A DNA stretch of 6,727 nucleotides from QHXW01 sp041486185 (GCA_041486185.1 JBGPKX010000320.1:1-6727); one strand, 5' to 3'; positions 1 to 6,342 are shown, counted from the stretch's first letter. Numbers and translations are program-made. The notes: generated by a model from the sequence alone, not told the origin.

Positions 1-91
1 CCGGCTGGTCGTCGGCGATCAGCACGCGCGGGGCATTGGAATTCGAACTCTTCGGGAATGTTTTTCGCTCTGATTCGAGGGTTGCACTCAT
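1..91 (-). CDS. Response regulator, N-terminal 30 codons only (partial)
   Basis: Reading the minus strand from ATG at 91-89 gives an open frame to the window edge. It starts MSATLESERK and continues into APRVLIADDQP, which is the first beta strand of a receiver (REC) domain with the acidic pair (DD) that binds Mg2+ during phosphorylation. The phosphoacceptor Asp and the output domain lie outside the window. An AGAGG ribosome-binding site (102-98) stands six bases from this ATG and fixes the start. Only 28 bases separate it from the ABC ATPase gene, so the two are probably co-transcribed. 'VLIADDQP' resembles the opening of sigma-54-activating NtrC-type regulators often found beside ADOP/MacB genes in Acidobacteria, but a NarL-type regulator cannot be excluded. 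The REC call is firm; the subclass is a guess. Confidence 0.8.
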   Translation of the reverse strand, partial: MSATLESERKTFPKSSNSNAPRVLIADDQP

Positions 92-97
92 TAGGGG

Positions 98-102
98 CCT
101 CT
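98..102 (-). promoter_or_regulatory. Ribosome-binding site of the response regulator
   Basis: The minus strand reads AGAGG, then six bases, then ATG at 91. This is good spacing and supports the start of a gene of which only the first 30 codons are visible. Confidence 0.6.
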
Positions 103-119
103 GCGATATTTCGGCGCTC

Positions 120-791
120 TTAGTTCGCTAGCCAGCCATCCGCCAGGTTGATGATGCGATTGCCATACTGGGCGTTCGTTTCGGAATGCGTGACCTGCAC
201 GATGGTGGTGCCTTCATCATTCAGCTTCTTGAACAGCTCCATGATTTCTTTGCCCTGCGCGGAGTGGAGATTGCCGGTGGGCTCGTCGGCCAGAATCAGC
301 TTAGGATTCGCGATGACGGCGCGCGCGACGGCAACGAGCTGCTGCTGTCCGCCGGATAACTGACTCGGATAAAGGTCTTTCTTGCCGACGATGTGAAAGC
401 GGTCCAGAACGTCGCACACCAAGCCGGAACGCTCCGCCGATTTGATGTTCCGGTAGGACAGCGGGATGTCCAGGTTCTCGTAAACCGTCAGATTGTCGAT
501 CAAATGGTAGCTCTGAAATACGAACCCGATGTATTTCTTGTTGATCTCCACGCGCTGCTTCGTGTGCAGCTTGTGGACCGGCTGCTCGGCAAAGTAGAAC
601 TCACCGGTCCAGGAGCCATCCAGCATGCCCAGAATACTGAGCAGCGTGGATTTGCCGGCCCCCGACGGACCCATGATCGTGACAAACTCTCCCTCTTTGA
701 TGTCCAGTGTGATGCGGCGCAAGACAAAGGTCTTTCCATAGCCGGCTTCGTAGTACTTCTCTATGTTGTTGAGTCGGATCATCGGTTCCAT
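120..791 (-). CDS. ABC transporter ATP-binding protein, MacB/LolD type
   Basis: This 223-residue protein is a complete nucleotide-binding subunit of the family that powers FtsX/MacB-type permeases (mechanotransmission, lipoprotein or small-molecule export). It acts on the cytoplasmic face of the inner membrane. Visible motifs are Walker A GPSGAGKST (41-49), the Q-loop Gln in VFQS (93), signature LSGGQ (145-149), Walker B LILADE (165-170) with the catalytic Glu170, and the switch His202 in THSE. Length is normal for the family. The D-loop reads GNLHS where GNLDS is usual, and Leu follows LSGGQQQ where Arg is usual. Met1 is three bases after the stop of a permease tail remnant; Met4 is an alternative start. 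Neither has a clear Shine-Dalgarno site. Hand-counted rows give about 53% GC against about 64% in the upstream permease. Its present permease partner is unclear because all neighbours are broken. Confidence 0.93.
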   Translation of the reverse strand: MEPMIRLNNIEKYYEAGYGKTFVLRRITLDIKEGEFVTIMGPSGAGKSTLLSILGMLDGSWTGEFYFAEQPVHKLHTKQRVEINKKYIGFVFQSYHLIDNLTVYENLDIPLSYRNIKSAERSGLVCDVLDRFHIVGKKDLYPSQLSGGQQQLVAVARAVIANPKLILADEPTGNLHSAQGKEIMELFKKLNDEGTTIVQVTHSETNAQYGNRIINLADGWLAN

Positions 792-794
792 GGC

Positions 795-845
795 TTATTC
801 ATATCTTAATGCTTCCACCGGATCGACCCTGGACGCGCGCCACGC
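795..845 (-). pseudogene. C-terminal tail remnant of an ADOP permease
   Basis: The minus strand encodes AWRASRVDPVEALRYE followed by TAA (797-795). This is the signature end of ADOP-family permeases, and the frameshifted permease just upstream ends in ARRATRVDPMVALRYE. No permease body precedes it: the frame upstream only crosses the tail of the neighbouring permease out of register. The remnant is therefore the last 17 codons of a gene whose body was deleted; the match fades at about 845-851. It is not a recent copy of the neighbour, because its codons differ (GAA GCA TTA AGA TAT GAA against GTG GCG CTG CGA TAT GAG). Its stop is separated from the ATPase ATG by only three bases, the spacing expected of a translationally coupled permease-ATPase pair. 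That the lost gene was the ATPase's own partner is inferred. Confidence 0.75.
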
Positions 846-879
846 GATCAAGTGCCCAGAGGGCGCCCACTGGGGCTGC

Positions 880-2703
880 CTACTCATATCGCAGCGCCAC
901 CATGGGATCCACTCTGGTCGCGCGCCGCGCCGGAACCAATCCCGCCGCCAGCGCCACGCAGGCCAGCAAAACCGCGACCGCCACAAACGTAACGGGATCG
1001 GTGGGCTTTACATCGAACAAAAATTTCGCAAGCACGCGCGTGACCGCCAGCGCTCCCGCTGCGCCAAGCGCTATGCCCGCGCCGGCCAGCATGAGAGTCC
1101 GGCGCAACACCATGTGGAGAACGTCGCCCGTTTCAGCGCCCAGGGCCATCCGGATGCCGATCTCGTGCGTCCGTTGCGTGACCGAGTATGCCAGCACGCC
1201 GTAAATTCCGACCGCGGCGAGTATCAGCGCCAGCAGTGAGAATGCTCCGAGCAGGCGTGTTTGGAAGCGGGGCTCGGCGGCGTCAGCGAGGATCAGGTCC
1301 TGCATGGTGGCGAGCCGCTGCACAGGCAAGTCACGGTCAACCTCCCGGAGTGCAGCCCGCATGGCCGTCGCGAGCCGCAGCGGATCTGAGGCGGTGCGCA
1401 CCGCGAACGACATGCGGCCTAGCCAGAACAGGCGGCTGACCTGCAGGTACGGGTAATAAAGAGCGGGATCAGGGTCCTTCGCCAGGCCAGTCTGTCTGAT
1501 GTCGTCAACCACGCCCACGATGGTGAGCCAATCTTCGGGCTTGGGATGATTTTCCTCGGTGACGCGCTTTCCAATCGCATCCTCGCCCGGCCAGAGGCGC
1601 CGTGCGACGGATTGACTCACGATGACAACACCAGGCGCACTCGCGTTGTCACGCACCGTGAAATCACGCCCGCGCAGCAACCGGATTCCCATCGTGCGAA
1701 AATACCCGGGGCTCACGCACGGTTTGTCCACCATGTAACCGTGCGGCATTGGTCGTCCACCTTCAAGTTGGAAATCGCCCCTCGTTAAGTAGCCGCCTAG
1801 AGGACTCAAATTCACTGCCCCCGCCACCAAAACCCCTGGCAAGTTGGAGAGCCTTGCCAGCATCCGTTGGTGAAACGCTTGCATCCGTGGCGCGGTCTGA
1901 TAAACCGCATCCGGCAGCTCGACGGTCATGGTCAAGACGTTCTCCGGGCGGAAGCCGGGATTGACGGTGCGCAGCCGCAAGAAGCTCTTGAGCATGAGGC
2001 CGGCGCCGGTGAGCAAGACCAGCGCGAGCGCGATTTCCGCCACCACCAGCGCGTTGCGCAGTCCTTCGTGGCGTCCCGTCAACGTACGGCCGCCCAGGCT
2101 CAAGGCTTCGCGTAACTCACGCTTCGTTGCCTGGAAAGCCGGGGCCAAGCCAAATACGATCCCTGTAATCACGGAAACGCCAAAAGTGAATGCCAGCACC
2201 CAGCCATCAATGCGGACCAGCTCGATGCGCGGAATTTGCCCCTCAGGCGCCAAGGAGAGCAAGGCCGCCACGCCCCATAGCGACAGCAGCAGTCCTGCTG
2301 CGCCTCCGGCGAGTGAAACCAGGGTGCTTTCCGTAAGCAATTGCCGCATCAGCCGCCACCGGCCTGCGCCTAGAGCGGTACGCACTGCCATCTCCTGCTG
2401 CCTGCCGGCCGCACGAGCCAGCAGAAGGTTGGCAACATTTGCGCACGCGATCAACAGGATAAATCCCACAGCGCCCGCGAAAATCAACAACGACTCCCGA
2501 ACGTCCCTGACCAGCAGCTCTTTCAGCGGGACAATCCGAGCGATGAAGTCGTTTCGGTCCTCACCCGGACGGAGGGTGAGCCGTTGCACAAAAGTTTCCA
2601 GCTCGGCCTGTGCCTGTGATTGCGAAACGCCGGGGTTCAGCCGCCCCAACACCGGCCGCAGAAACGAATTATGTGGGTCATCCCGTACGCGAACGGCGTC
2701 CAC
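880..2703 (-). CDS. ADOP/MacB-like permease, C-terminal three quarters of a frameshifted gene
   Basis: This frame (607 codons from an unlikely GTG, with homology from about codon 6) continues the permease begun at 3305. It opens with DDPHNSFLRPVLGRLNPGVS, the end of a MacB-type periplasmic domain. The first FtsX membrane unit follows, with hydrophobic segments at about 72-94, 129-150 and 167-187 and the cytoplasmic motif RQQEMAVRTALGAGRWRL (101-118). A second unit starts at about 218-236, has a second periplasmic domain (about 250-480), and ends with segments near 486-506, 536-556 and 570-590. Its repeat of the cytoplasmic motif is RTHEIGIRMALGAETGDV (511-528), and the C-terminus is ARRATRVDPMVALRYE. 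This duplicated layout is the ADOP architecture. Such permeases sit in the inner membrane and need a separate ATPase. Without its N-terminal segment this part would lack the first helix, so it is probably not a working gene by itself. Confidence 0.85.
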   Translation of the reverse strand: MDAVRVRDDPHNSFLRPVLGRLNPGVSQSQAQAELETFVQRLTLRPGEDRNDFIARIVPLKELLVRDVRESLLIFAGAVGFILLIACANVANLLLARAAGRQQEMAVRTALGAGRWRLMRQLLTESTLVSLAGGAAGLLLSLWGVAALLSLAPEGQIPRIELVRIDGWVLAFTFGVSVITGIVFGLAPAFQATKRELREALSLGGRTLTGRHEGLRNALVVAEIALALVLLTGAGLMLKSFLRLRTVNPGFRPENVLTMTVELPDAVYQTAPRMQAFHQRMLARLSNLPGVLVAGAVNLSPLGGYLTRGDFQLEGGRPMPHGYMVDKPCVSPGYFRTMGIRLLRGRDFTVRDNASAPGVVIVSQSVARRLWPGEDAIGKRVTEENHPKPEDWLTIVGVVDDIRQTGLAKDPDPALYYPYLQVSRLFWLGRMSFAVRTASDPLRLATAMRAALREVDRDLPVQRLATMQDLILADAAEPRFQTRLLGAFSLLALILAAVGIYGVLAYSVTQRTHEIGIRMALGAETGDVLHMVLRRTLMLAGAGIALGAAGALAVTRVLAKFLFDVKPTDPVTFVAVAVLLACVALAAGLVPARRATRVDPMVALRYE

Positions 2704-3305
2704 ACCTCTGTGTCGTCGTCATAAGGAAAGGTGAATCCCGCGGGCATCACGCCGATCACTATGTACCTCATGCCATCCAGCTGGATCGTCTTGCCCAATA
2801 TCCGGCTGTTCGCTTCAAAGCGGCTGCGCCAGAGTTTGTCGCTAAGCAAAACGACGTGGTCGCGACCGGCCTGGTCCTCATCTGCAAGAAACGTCCTGCC
2901 GATCGCAGGATGCGCGCGAAGTATGGAGAAGAAATCCAGAGTGACGTTGGCATTGAGCACGCGAAGCGCATCTGCCGAGCCTGTCAGATTCGCATTGCTG
3001 GACGTAAAGGTGGCAATCCGCTCAAAGAGCCGGTCCTCGCGCCGGAACTCCAGATAGTCGTGGTCCAGAAAGCTGGGGGACATTTGACCGGAGAGGACAA
3101 AGTGCCGCGGCGAGTAGGAAACCAGGAACAGCCGTTCGGACTCGGGAAATGGCATGGGCCGCAGCAGCACTCCGTTCACCACCGTGAAGACGGCGGTGTT
3201 CGCGCCGATCCCCAACGCCAACGCAATCACCGCAACCGTAGTGAAACCCGGGCTGCGGCGCAGCATGCGAACCGCGTAACGAATGTCCTGGATCAAGTTA
3301 TGCAT
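2637..3305 (-). CDS. ADOP/MacB-like permease, N-terminal part of a frameshifted gene
   Basis: Translation from ATG at 3305 gives MHNLIQDIRYAVRMLRRSPG, the standard ADOP opening. A first membrane helix (about 22-46, containing ALALGIGAN) and the start of the MacB periplasmic domain follow (IGRTFLADED near 135-144, VVLLSDKLWRSRF near 151-163, VIGVMPAGFTFP near 183-194). Family similarity stops at VWTPFA (201-206); the remaining 16 residues are out-of-frame readthrough. Joined to the downstream frame at about base 2689, the restored protein would be about 808 residues, the usual ADOP size. A GAGAG motif four bases upstream (3314-3310) is an acceptable ribosome-binding site. The gene follows the adhesin-like gene by 90 bases, so the two may share a transcript. 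One lost base is enough to explain the break; a sequencing or assembly error is a real alternative to true decay. Confidence 0.85.
   Translation of the reverse strand: MHNLIQDIRYAVRMLRRSPGFTTVAVIALALGIGANTAVFTVVNGVLLRPMPFPESERLFLVSYSPRHFVLSGQMSPSFLDHDYLEFRREDRLFERIATFTSSNANLTGSADALRVLNANVTLDFFSILRAHPAIGRTFLADEDQAGRDHVVLLSDKLWRSRFEANSRILGKTIQLDGMRYIVIGVMPAGFTFPYDDDTEVWTPFAYGMTHIIRFCGRCWGG
2684..2694 (-). other. One-base frameshift inside the ADOP permease
   Basis: Upstream codons encode EVWTPFA in one frame, and VRDDPHNSF follows directly in the next frame. On the minus strand the junction reads TTCGCGTACGGG. Adding one G (TTC GCG GTA CGG) restores F-A-V-R and joins the two halves without gap or overlap. 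There is no slippery heptamer and no obvious stimulatory hairpin, so programmed frameshifting is unlikely. The simplest reading is loss of one G from a GCGGTA run. Confidence 0.75.
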
Positions 3306-3395
3306 TTCGCTCTCAGGCGCTCCTCATTCTCTTATCGCTCGGGCGATTCTGAGCCGCGCGCGAGAGCGAGCGTGGCTATCGTCGGAAGAGGCTGG

Positions 3396-4181
3396 CTAGC
3401 TCCCGGCGCGGTGCAGTTCGATACTCCCGTTCACGGTCTTCAGGCTCAAGTCGGGACCGCCCTGTCCGATCGCGCCGCTGATTTCCCGGCCGCTGAACTT
3501 CCCGTGGATCATCAGCGGAAAGTCCGTCGAGATGTGGCCGTTGACGGTGCTGGCATGTACATTGGCGTTGGCGCCCGCGGGCAACTCGACATCGATGCCG
3601 CCGTTCACCGTGTGGAACTCGAGCGGTTTCGAGCTGGCGGTTGCGCCAAGCCGTGCAACGATCGAGCCGTTCACTGTCTTGGCTTCGGCCGATCCCGCCG
3701 TCGAGATGCGGATCTTGCCATTCACCGTGTGGGCTTGCACATCGCCTGCGAGCGAAGCTGCCTCGACCTCGCCGTTCACCGTCCGCCCGATAAAGTGCAC
3801 GCCCGCAGGCAAACGCACCGTAAACTCCACCTTCACGTCGTTATTGCTGACGTTCATGCGCCCGCCGGAACCTGGCTGGCACTCATTGGGGCGGCCCCAG
3901 TCGCTCGACGGGTAGACCGCGCAAATCGTCACGCCATCGCTGTGGGGCACCGCCTGAACGGTGACGGAGTTCGGATCGCTGTGACGCCCGCTCTTCACGG
4001 CCTCGACGGTCACTTCCGGACCAGAAGCCCGCTCGGCGCGAATCGCTCCGTTGACACCCTTGATCTCGACCGACTGGCCCGCAGCGAGCCGGCCATGCCA
4101 GTTAAAGTCGCTGGGCCGCCCTAGCGGCGCGAGCGCGCCGATAGCCACAAGAATCAGAACGATCGTTCGTATTACTCGCAT
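3396..4181 (-). CDS. Exported VNG-repeat protein, DUF4097 'putative adhesin' type
   Basis: The 261-residue product begins with a likely signal peptide (basic MRVIR, then hydrophobic IVLILVAIGALAPL, to about residue 23), so it should be exported. The mature part contains seven VNG motifs at 43, 135, 152, 170, 192, 213 and 250, plus a degenerate ISG at 234. From 135 to 215 the steps are 17-22 residues, and each motif usually sits in a short strand such as KTVNGSI or HTVNGKI. This spacing fits one rung per turn of a beta-helix or stacked sheet, as in DUF4097-family proteins often labelled putative adhesins. Their biochemical role is poorly defined. A region without repeats (about 50-130) holds the only two cysteines, C87 and C101, which could form a disulfide. 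AAGGAG six bases before the ATG fixes the start. It lies between two ADOP permease genes; a shared cell-envelope role is inference. Confidence 0.85.
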   Translation of the reverse strand: MRVIRTIVLILVAIGALAPLGRPSDFNWHGRLAAGQSVEIKGVNGAIRAERASGPEVTVEAVKSGRHSDPNSVTVQAVPHSDGVTICAVYPSSDWGRPNECQPGSGGRMNVSNNDVKVEFTVRLPAGVHFIGRTVNGEVEAASLAGDVQAHTVNGKIRISTAGSAEAKTVNGSIVARLGATASSKPLEFHTVNGGIDVELPAGANANVHASTVNGHISTDFPLMIHGKFSGREISGAIGQGGPDLSLKTVNGSIELHRAGS

Positions 4182-4187
4182 TGCGTT

Positions 4188-4193
4188 CTCCTT
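4188..4193 (-). promoter_or_regulatory. Strong ribosome-binding site of the VNG-repeat protein
   Basis: The minus strand reads AAGGAG followed by six bases and ATG at 4181. It is close to the consensus, so this gene should be translated independently of the damaged permease upstream. Confidence 0.7.
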
Positions 4194-4283
4194 CGGTCGA
4201 ACCGCTGGCTCACGCGGGCGGCTCGGAAGTATTCGGCCGTTTCACGGACGTCTGCCGGGCCGCGACGGCAAGGGAGCGGTTGC

Positions 4284-4340
4284 TCATTCATATCTCAGCG
4301 CCACCATATGATCGACCCGCCCGGCGCGGCGCGCGGGAAC
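4284..4340 (-). pseudogene. C-terminal tail of the deleted ADOP permease, shifted frame
   Basis: One frame away from the truncated permease the minus strand encodes VPARRAGRVDHMVALRYE then TGA (4286-4284), nearly the same as the end of the frameshifted permease (VPARRATRVDPMVALRYE). A TAA at 4343-4341 closes this frame just upstream, so the tail is not translated with the N-terminal part. A deletion joined codon about 209 of the permease to its last 18 codons, out of register, with the junction between about 4341 and 4356. Codon-by-codon comparison with the tail at 880-936 gives about 15 differences in 57 bases. The conserved Pro of RVDP is His here, which fits relaxed selection. Confidence 0.8.
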
Positions 4341-4980
4341 TTAACACGCCGCCACGGTATCCGCGGTTCGGGTCCAGGACACATGGCACCCAGACATCAG
4401 TGGGGCGATTGTTCCAGGAAAAATCCGCCGGCAGAACTCCCACCACTTCGTAAAGTTCGCCGCTAAGCATAAGGCTCTTGCCGATGATCCCGACACTGGT
4501 ACCGAACCGTCGTCGCCACAACTGATGGCTCAAGATCGCCACGTGATCGCGCCCCCGCGTATCCTCAGCCGGCAGGAATGCGCGCCCGATTATGGGCTGT
4601 ACGCCGATCCTCTGAAAAAAGTTCGCCGAAACTGCGCACGCCGGCAGTTCCTCAGGCTCACCGGCGCCGGTCAAATTCATCTGGAAAACATCAACCACCG
4701 CGGCCAGATCGCCGAAGATTTGGTTCCGGCTCTTCCGGTCCGGATAATTTACCGGCGAAATCATATTGCGGCCGTTGAATCCGGATTTCTCCCAGACCGC
4801 CACCCGGCTGGAAGCTTCGCGGAACGGCAGGGCGCCCATCGGAAGGGAGTTGGTGCCGCTGAAGGTGGCCATGTTGGCGCCAATCCCGAGTGCCAGCGCC
4901 ATGAACGCAACAAGTGTAAAACCAGAGTTGTGGACGAGCATCCGCGCACCGGAACGCATAGGTTTGATCAGCTTCGCCAT
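4288..4980 (-). pseudogene. ADOP permease with a large internal deletion, N-terminal part
   Basis: The 230-codon frame opens as an ADOP permease (MAKLIKPMRSGARML, HNSGFTLVAFMALALGIGAN, first helix about 22-44). It continues into the MacB periplasmic domain (IGRAFLPAED 131-140, VAILSHQLWRRRFG 147-160, VVGVLPADFSW 179-189, TDVWVPCVLDPNRGYR 194-209). Similarity ends there, about one quarter of the way into a normal permease of roughly 800 residues. The last 20 or so codons run through a C-terminal permease tail in the wrong frame. About 570-590 codons holding the remaining membrane helices are missing, so it cannot be an active transporter subunit. A GGGAGG ribosome-binding site four bases before the start is still present. 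Part of the N-terminal segment is also unusual: NSLPMGALPF stands where family members read like N.VLLRPMPF, which may be decay or a divergent subgroup. Confidence 0.88.
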
Positions 4981-4984
4981 CCCG

Positions 4985-4990
4985 CCTCCC
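4985..4990 (-). promoter_or_regulatory. Ribosome-binding site of the truncated permease
   Basis: The minus strand reads GGGAGG, four bases, then ATG at 4980. It supports this start codon and shows that the translation signal survived the loss of the gene body. Confidence 0.55.
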
Positions 4991-5056
4991 CGACGTGATT
5001 GTCCGTCAGTTAAGGCAAGTCGCGTGCCGTGGTTCTAGAGGCTGCAACTAGCAGCG

Positions 5057-6115
5057 TTATTGGGGTTTAAAGCGCAGGGCCGACAAGTCGCCAGGGCCCG
5101 GTGTCCGGTTATGGGATTGCTTTGCCGCAAAACCGGACAACTCGTTGTGATACACATCGTCGAGCGTGGCAGCCCGGTTGCGCCCCGATCTCTTGGCTTC
5201 GTAGAGCGCCTGGTCGGCTATTGAAACCAGATTAGACGAAGGAACCGCGGGCACCGGCACCGTGGAGGCCACACCTTGGCTGATGGTAACGTGGCGGGCC
5301 ACCGAAGAGGCCGGGTGGGCAAGGCCGAGCGACTCGATGCAGAAGCGCAATCGCTCTGCCACGACTAGCGCCCCGGGCACGCCGGTTTGCGGCAATACGA
5401 CGGCAAATTCCTCGCCACCGTAGCGCGCCAGAAAATCGTCAGGGCGCATGAGCGCGTCCGCCAAAGCTTGGGCCACGCGCCGAAGGCAATCGTCACCCGC
5501 TGGATGCCCGAGGCTGTCGTTGTAATTCTTAAAGAAATCGATGTCGATCATGATGAGCGCCACCTCGTACTTGTGCCGGGTTGCGCTGCGCCAGACGCGA
5601 TCGAGGGTTTGATCGAAACAGCGCCGGTTGGCAATGCCGGTGACGGTGTCTACCACCGAAAGACGCTGCAGTTGCCGGTTCGCCGCTTCCAGCTTTTGCG
5701 CGGCAGAGGTCAGCTCGCGCTCACGCGCCATGCGGCGATCGACCTCCTCTTTGCTCCTGAGGACCGACCGCACACGCGCCACAACCTCGGCGGGGTCCAC
5801 GGGTTTCATGATGTAATCGCATGCGCCCGCTTCGTACGCCTGATTGAGGTACTCGCGTTCCGACTTCGCCATCACCATGACGACCGGGATGTGGCTGAGA
5901 TCCGGCTGAGCCTTGATCCGGCGGCAGATTTCCAGGCCTCCCGTGGCGGGCGACATGATGTCCGTCAGCACGAGTTGGATCTCGGCGGAAGCCAGAACGC
6001 GCAGCGCTTCCTCGGCGGATTGCGCGGCGCGAACTTTCCAGCGGCGCGAATCGGTCAGAATGGACTTGAGCAGGTCCAGGTCGGCCGGCGCGTCGTCGAC
6101 AATCAAGATGCTCAT
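5057..6115 (-). CDS. Two-domain response regulator, REC-GGDEF (predicted diguanylate cyclase)
   Basis: The 352-residue protein has a receiver domain (residues 1-125), a charged, probably coiled-coil linker (about 122-152, EEVDRRMARERELTSAAQKL) and a GGDEF domain (about 153-315). It should make cyclic di-GMP from two GTP in response to phosphorylation, a PleD/WspR-like design with one REC. The REC acidic pair is D7-D8, the phosphoacceptor D52 and the conserved Lys K104. The switch Thr/Ser position is Met82. The cyclase has the active-site loop GGEEF (233-237), metal-binding IDIDFFKNYND (190-200), and an intact RxxD product-inhibition site (R224, D227), so it is probably active and feedback-regulated. 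A longer frame reaches back to GTG at 6220, but ATG at 6115 is preferred because the first REC strand begins right there. Its ribosome-binding site is weak. About 37 residues of unassigned tail follow the GGDEF domain. It is divergent from the glycosidase gene. Confidence 0.93.
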   Translation of the reverse strand: MSILIVDDAPADLDLLKSILTDSRRWKVRAAQSAEEALRVLASAEIQLVLTDIMSPATGGLEICRRIKAQPDLSHIPVVMVMAKSEREYLNQAYEAGACDYIMKPVDPAEVVARVRSVLRSKEEVDRRMARERELTSAAQKLEAANRQLQRLSVVDTVTGIANRRCFDQTLDRVWRSATRHKYEVALIMIDIDFFKNYNDSLGHPAGDDCLRRVAQALADALMRPDDFLARYGGEEFAVVLPQTGVPGALVVAERLRFCIESLGLAHPASSVARHVTISQGVASTVPVPAVPSSNLVSIADQALYEAKRSGRNRAATLDDVYHNELSGFAAKQSHNRTPGPGDLSALRFKPQ

Positions 6116-6300
6116 GAGCCGCTTTCGGGGGCAGATCGTTTGGCCCCATGAAACACGCATCGTCAGGAAACGCCGGAAGCTGGCTAAGGTATCTAGCCGG
6201 GAACCGGTCGGACAATTCACCGAGAGCCCGCTGCTGTTTCAGGCCCCGTGTCAACATCCCTGCAACGATGGAAAGTAGCTGCAACCTATTGAAAAATAGT

Positions 6301-6330
6301 CTGTCATGGGCAGCAGAAATCTGTTAAGCT
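6301..6330 (+). promoter_or_regulatory. Candidate promoter for the leader frame and glycosidase
   Basis: CTGTCA (6301-6306, four of six matches to TTGACA), an 18-base gap and TAAGCT (6325-6330) preceded by TG at 6322-6323 resemble a weak sigma-70 promoter with an extended -10. It would start transcription near 6337, just before the ribosome-binding site at 6343. The matches are modest, and this is only the best candidate seen by eye. Confidence 0.25.
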
Positions 6331-6342
6331 GTCTGGAAACTC

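Noticed and set aside
2684..2694. Programmed ribosomal frameshifting in the permease
   Set aside because: There is no slippery heptamer, internal Shine-Dalgarno site or clear hairpin, and one missing base explains the break fully.
3336..3372. Inverted repeat CGCTCG...CGAGCG between the VNG-repeat gene and the permease
   Set aside because: Six pairs across a 25-base loop in GC-rich DNA are expected by chance, and there is no T-run.
2610..4124. Long plus-strand open frame of 504 codons
   Set aside because: It runs antisense across the permease N-terminus and the VNG-repeat gene. Its protein is Arg/His/Ala-rich with no recognisable domain, typical of a GC-rich antisense shadow.
4288..4980. A deliberately short MacB-like periplasmic protein rather than a broken permease
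   Set aside because: The permease's own C-terminal tail lies immediately downstream in another frame, which shows internal deletion of a full-length gene.
5041..5055. Possible terminator hairpin GCTGC-AACTA-GCAGC just after the REC-GGDEF stop
   Set aside because: The stem has only five pairs and no T-run follows on the minus strand, so it is not a convincing intrinsic terminator.
5387..6151. Plus-strand frame of 254 codons opposite the REC-GGDEF gene
   Set aside because: It is antisense to a clearly conserved two-domain protein and has no domain or ribosome-binding site of its own.
6116..6220. 35-residue N-terminal extension of the REC-GGDEF protein from GTG at 6220
   Set aside because: The receiver domain begins exactly at the ATG at 6115. 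The extension resembles translated upstream DNA and its GTG has no ribosome-binding site.
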